Positions 4,752-7,689 of a DNA stretch of 7,689 bases are shown piece by piece. The position numbers were made by a program, and so were the translations under genes. The DNA is from Clostridia bacterium (GTDB lineage Bacteria; Bacillota; Clostridia; Oscillospirales; Acutalibacteraceae). The stretch covers positions 1 to 7,689 of the forward strand of contig CAAFMR010000233.1 of assembly GCA_900764115.1 (NCBI GenBank). Direction: 5' to 3'. Under the pieces are notes generated by a model, which was not told the origin of the DNA, ran no database searches, and saw only the letters and a program-made list of their open reading frames with translations. Every line of letters starts with the position of its first letter. Position 1 is the stretch's first letter.

Positions 4752-7637
4752 ATGAAAAGGACGATTGCATGGCTTGCCTTGTGCGGGGTGCTGGTATCGG
4801 CTGTCCCTGTCGCTGCGGCGGCACCCGCTGCGGGCACGGAAACGGTAGCCGCCACGGTGGATACCGCTGCCGAGAAGCAGACGATTCTCAGCTATAAGGC
4901 CTATCGTCAGCAGAATAACGCCATCCCGGAGGCTGCGGCGGAAACCAATCAGAGCGTAGAGGCGGCAGCATTTACAGCCTCCTCTGCCGATGCCGGCATA
5001 TCCGTCCTGGACGGATATGCCGGCGTTACCGGTCCGCTGCTGCGGTGGGATACCACCGATGCCGGCGGAACGGTCACATGGCGCTTTACGGTGCGCCGTA
5101 CCGCCCGCTACCGTGTGCGGCTGACCTATTATGCGCTGGAGAACAGCTATAACGACATCAGCTTCGGTCTGCGTATCAACGGCGCTTACCCGTTCCGCAG
5201 CTGTGAGCAGCTATCCGTCTGCAAAACCTGGACCAATGCGACCCAGGAATTCGCCACCGATGCCCAAGGCAATCAAAAACGACCGGCAGCGGTACAGGTG
5301 ATGACGTGGCAGAGCAGCTTTTTGCAGGATAGTGAGGGACTGACGAACGATCCGTATACCTTTGTGTTTTGCGAGGGAGAAAACACGGTGACACTGGAAG
5401 GCATCAGCATGGATGTGGTGCTGCGCTGTCTGACGCTGGAGGGGGTTCCCTCTATTCCGGATCATCAGACCTATCTTTCTGCCTGCCCCTCGGCGCAAAC
5501 AGCGGATATAGCGGCGCAGCCGATCCTTCTGCAATGTGAGCAGACAACGGCTCGTTCCCACTCCTCTATTGCCCCGATGGAAGACCGCAGCCACGCGGAT
5601 ACGACTCCCGCCGATCCAGTTTATACCCGCTATAATTGTATCGGAGATTATAACTGGCAGACGCAGGGGCAATGGATTCGGTGGGATTTTACCGTCACGA
5701 AAGCGGGCTACTACAATATTGGGATGCGGGTGCGGCAGAATTATCAGCGGGGCTACTCCTCCGCCCGCCGCATCTATATCGACGGCGTCGTTCCCTTTAC
5801 AGCGCTGCTGCAGGTTGAATTTCCCTATCAGCGCGGCTGGTATATGCGCACGCTGGGGGATGGTGAAAACGACTACGCTTTCTATTTTGAGGCGGGGCAG
5901 CACTCCATCACTATGGATGTGATCCCTGGCGATACGGCGACTCTCAGCGGCACGCTACAGGAGAGCGTTACCGCGCTGAATAAGATTTACCGCAGCATCA
6001 TTATGCTGACGGGCACGTCGCCGGATACTTATCGTGATTATTATCTGGGCGATGAAATTCCCGACCTGGTTGAGAATATGACTGCCCAGCGGGATATTTT
6101 GCAGGAACAGTACAACGGGCTGCAGAATAAATACGGCGGTCGGGATGGCGACACGGCGACGCTGCAGCGCCTGATCGTGCAGCTGAGCGCGTTTATTGAG
6201 GATACCGATGCCATCGTGGAGGCGATCAGCAGCTTTTCCGATAATATCAGCAGTCTGTCCTCCTGGGTAGTGCGACTGAAGGAGCAGCCCTTGAAGATGG
6301 ATTACATAGAAATTAAGCCGGTGGGGCGGAGCTTTACCGACACCTCTGTCGGCTTTTTCGGCAGGGTGTCCTATGGGCTGCGCCAGTTTATCGGATCGTT
6401 TATTCTGGACTATAACGCCGTGGGCGGCGATGCAGAAGCCGACGGAAAGCCGCTGGATGTGTGGATTTCGCTGGGACGGGATCAATCCCAGCTGATTCGG
6501 GAAATGGTGGATACCGATTTTTCAAGCACCCACAGCACGCCGGTGAGCATCAAGCTTTCCAAGGGCTCGGTGATTCAGGCGACCTTTGCCGGCACCGGTC
6601 CGGATGTGGTGTTGTTTGCTGCCGCCGACCAGCCGGTGAATCTGGCGGTGCGGGGCGCTGTGCAGGAGGTCAGCCGGCTGGATACAGAGAGTACGCTGCT
6701 CTCCCAGTTTTCCGAAGAGGAGCTGGTGGCGTTTCGCTATGGCGGCGGGCTGTATGGTGTGCCGCTGACGGCGGATATTCATATGATGTTTGTGCGCACG
6801 GATATTTTCGGGGAGCTGGGGCTGACGATCCCGGAGACCTGGGCGCAGCTGGGGCAGCTGATTCCAACGCTGCAGCGGCGGAATATGAATGTCGGGTTGC
6901 CCAAGGTGACCATCGACGGAGCCGGCTTAAGCGTATTCAATGCGCTGCTGCTGCAGGGCGGGCAGAATTACTACAATAATGACCTGTCCGCCACGGCGTT
7001 CGGCACGGAAACGGCACTGGAGTCGTTTAAGGACTGGACAGCGTATTACACCAAGTACGATGTGCCTATTGACTACGATTTTTATAACCGGTTCCGCTCC
7101 GGCGAGATTCCCATCGGCTTTGAGAGCTATACGCTGTATAACAAGCTGGCTGTGGCGGCGCCGGAGATCGCCGGTATGTGGAAGATGCTGCCGATGCCGG
7201 GTACTGTACAGGCGGACGGCACGGTGAACCGTGCGGCATCGGTGACCTGCACGGCGGCGCTGATTATGAATAATGGCTGCGACACGCAGGCGGCGTGGGA
7301 TTTTGTTTCCTGGTTCGCCGGAGCGGAGGTGCAGGCCTCCTACGGACGGAGGCTGGAGGCGTTGGTGGGTGAGGCCGCCCGGTATAACACGGCGAACCTG
7401 CAGGCAATTCGTCTGTTGCCCTGGACACCGTCCGAAGCATCGCTGATCTTGACGCAGATGCAGGCGGCTAAAGGGATTCCCCAAAGCATCGCCAGCTATT
7501 ATGTAACACGCAACCTGTATAACGCCTATCGCCGGGTAACGGTCAACAACACCAATCCCCGGGAGGTGCTGTATCAGTACAATCGGCAAATGAACGAAGA
7601 AATAGCCCGCAAGCGCGAGGAATTCGGGCTGCAGTAA
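4752..7637 (+). CDS. Large secreted multidomain solute-binding protein with two beta-sandwich modules
   Basis: 961 residues. A signal peptide covers residues 1-24 (signal peptidase I type, cut near VAAAA; no lipobox). Module 1 (about 70-232) and module 2 (about 257-397) are beta-sandwich, carbohydrate-binding-like domains; both carry a matching motif, LRINGAYPF at 140-148 and IYIDGVVPF at 341-349, suggesting an internal duplication. A helical, partly coiled-coil-like region (about 400-560; LVENMTAQRDILQEQYNGL) follows. From about 567 (LDVWISLGRD) to the end is a complete family 1 solute-binding domain: GPDVVLFAA, GLYGVPLTADIHMMFVRTD near 666-684, GEIPIGFESYTLYNKLAVAAPEIAGMW near 780-809, and the C-terminal NPREVLYQYNRQMNEEIARKREEFG. 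The fusion suggests that glycan capture and delivery to the ABC permease happen on one polypeptide. Without a lipid anchor, retention at the surface must use another contact. It follows the other binding protein by 32 nt and precedes a further gene by 19 nt. Confidence 0.88.
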   Translation: MKRTIAWLALCGVLVSAVPVAAAAPAAGTETVAATVDTAAEKQTILSYKAYRQQNNAIPEAAAETNQSVEAAAFTASSADAGISVLDGYAGVTGPLLRWDTTDAGGTVTWRFTVRRTARYRVRLTYYALENSYNDISFGLRINGAYPFRSCEQLSVCKTWTNATQEFATDAQGNQKRPAAVQVMTWQSSFLQDSEGLTNDPYTFVFCEGENTVTLEGISMDVVLRCLTLEGVPSIPDHQTYLSACPSAQTADIAAQPILLQCEQTTARSHSSIAPMEDRSHADTTPADPVYTRYNCIGDYNWQTQGQWIRWDFTVTKAGYYNIGMRVRQNYQRGYSSARRIYIDGVVPFTALLQVEFPYQRGWYMRTLGDGENDYAFYFEAGQHSITMDVIPGDTATLSGTLQESVTALNKIYRSIIMLTGTSPDTYRDYYLGDEIPDLVENMTAQRDILQEQYNGLQNKYGGRDGDTATLQRLIVQLSAFIEDTDAIVEAISSFSDNISSLSSWVVRLKEQPLKMDYIEIKPVGRSFTDTSVGFFGRVSYGLRQFIGSFILDYNAVGGDAEADGKPLDVWISLGRDQSQLIREMVDTDFSSTHSTPVSIKLSKGSVIQATFAGTGPDVVLFAAADQPVNLAVRGAVQEVSRLDTESTLLSQFSEEELVAFRYGGGLYGVPLTADIHMMFVRTDIFGELGLTIPETWAQLGQLIPTLQRRNMNVGLPKVTIDGAGLSVFNALLLQGGQNYYNNDLSATAFGTETALESFKDWTAYYTKYDVPIDYDFYNRFRSGEIPIGFESYTLYNKLAVAAPEIAGMWKMLPMPGTVQADGTVNRAASVTCTAALIMNNGCDTQAAWDFVSWFAGAEVQASYGRRLEALVGEAARYNTANLQAIRLLPWTPSEASLILTQMQAAKGIPQSIASYYVTRNLYNAYRRVTVNNTNPREVLYQYNRQMNEEIARKREEFGLQ
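4992..5024 (+). repeat. Perfect 15-bp inverted repeat (hairpin) within the coding sequence
   Basis: The left arm GCCGGCATATCCGTC (4992-5006) and right arm GACGGATATGCCGGC (5010-5024) are exact reverse complements around the loop CTG. The arms start on a codon boundary (codons 81-91 of the 961-residue protein). There is no following T tract (GTTACCGGTCC), so this is not an ordinary intrinsic terminator. The RNA would form a strong stem about 240 nt into the gene. Confidence 0.9.
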
Positions 7638-7640
7638 GCA

Positions 7641-7648
7641 AGGGAGGT
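7641..7648 (+). promoter_or_regulatory. Ribosome binding site of the next gene
   Basis: AGGGAGGT starts 4 nt after TAA 7635-7637 and ends 8 nt before GTG 7657. It is a strong site and supports both the GTG start and continued operon translation. Confidence 0.75.
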
Positions 7649-7656
7649 ATCCTTAG

Positions 7657-7689
7657 GTGGAACAAACGGTAAGCCGGCAATCGCTCTGG
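7657..7689 (+). CDS. Start of the next gene, 3'-partial; probably an ABC permease subunit by context
   Basis: The GTG start is followed by codons for EQTVSRQSLW, open to the last base. Only 11 codons are visible, so there is no family evidence. Binding-protein genes of this kind are usually followed directly by the two membrane permease subunits, and a short polar cytoplasmic N-terminus would fit the first of them; this is inference from position only. Confidence 0.5.
   Translation, partial: MEQTVSRQSLW

Noticed and set aside
6927..7589. Antisense open frame of 220 codons opposite the large binding protein
   Set aside because: It is a shadow frame with skewed composition and no recognisable motif; the + strand here encodes the conserved C-lobe of a binding protein.

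Overview
The window reads as one strand of a single operon from a Gram-positive, moderately high-GC member of the Firmicutes, probably a gut-type Clostridia such as the Oscillospirales/Ruminococcaceae group. This placement is an inference from style: two lipobox lipoproteins, strong AGGAGG-type ribosome binding sites, ABC sugar-uptake binding proteins and an anchored foldase-like protein. All genes lie on the + strand with gaps of 19-35 nt or a 4-nt stop/start overlap. I see no promoter or intrinsic terminator, so transcription probably starts upstream of the window and runs out of it.

Layout: (1) 2-835, the C-terminal part of a membrane-anchored surface protein with a discoidin/carbohydrate-binding-like beta-sandwich, a Ser-Gly-Asn linker and a C-terminal transmembrane helix, interrupted by an in-frame TAG at 167. 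(2) 867-1658, a membrane-anchored SurA/PrsA-like protein without the parvulin catalytic domain. (3) 1655-3433, a right-handed beta-helix lipoprotein, possibly a polysaccharide-active enzyme. (4) 3469-4719, a family 1 ABC solute-binding lipoprotein, interrupted by an in-frame TAG at 4489, just after an anomalous T-rich patch. (5) 4752-7637, a 961-residue secreted protein that joins two related beta-sandwich modules and a helical region to a second complete solute-binding domain. (6) 7657 to the end, the first 11 codons of another gene, by context probably an ABC permease subunit.

The products look like one cell-surface glycan system: anchored binding modules, a beta-helix protein that may cut or hold a polysaccharide, a possible chaperone for these exported proteins, and two binding proteins that would deliver sugars to a permease encoded just downstream. 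No substrate can be named from the sequence.

The most notable signals are the two in-frame TAG codons. Both sit in the context CTAGG, one C-to-T change from CCAGG, which would restore a Gln codon. The surrounding protein continues in the same frame on both sides, and none of the intact genes stops with TAG. This fits either amber decoding (suppressor or recoding) or two nonsense mutations at a methylated-cytosine hotspot. A perfect 15-bp inverted repeat with a 3-nt loop lies inside the coding sequence of the 961-residue protein.
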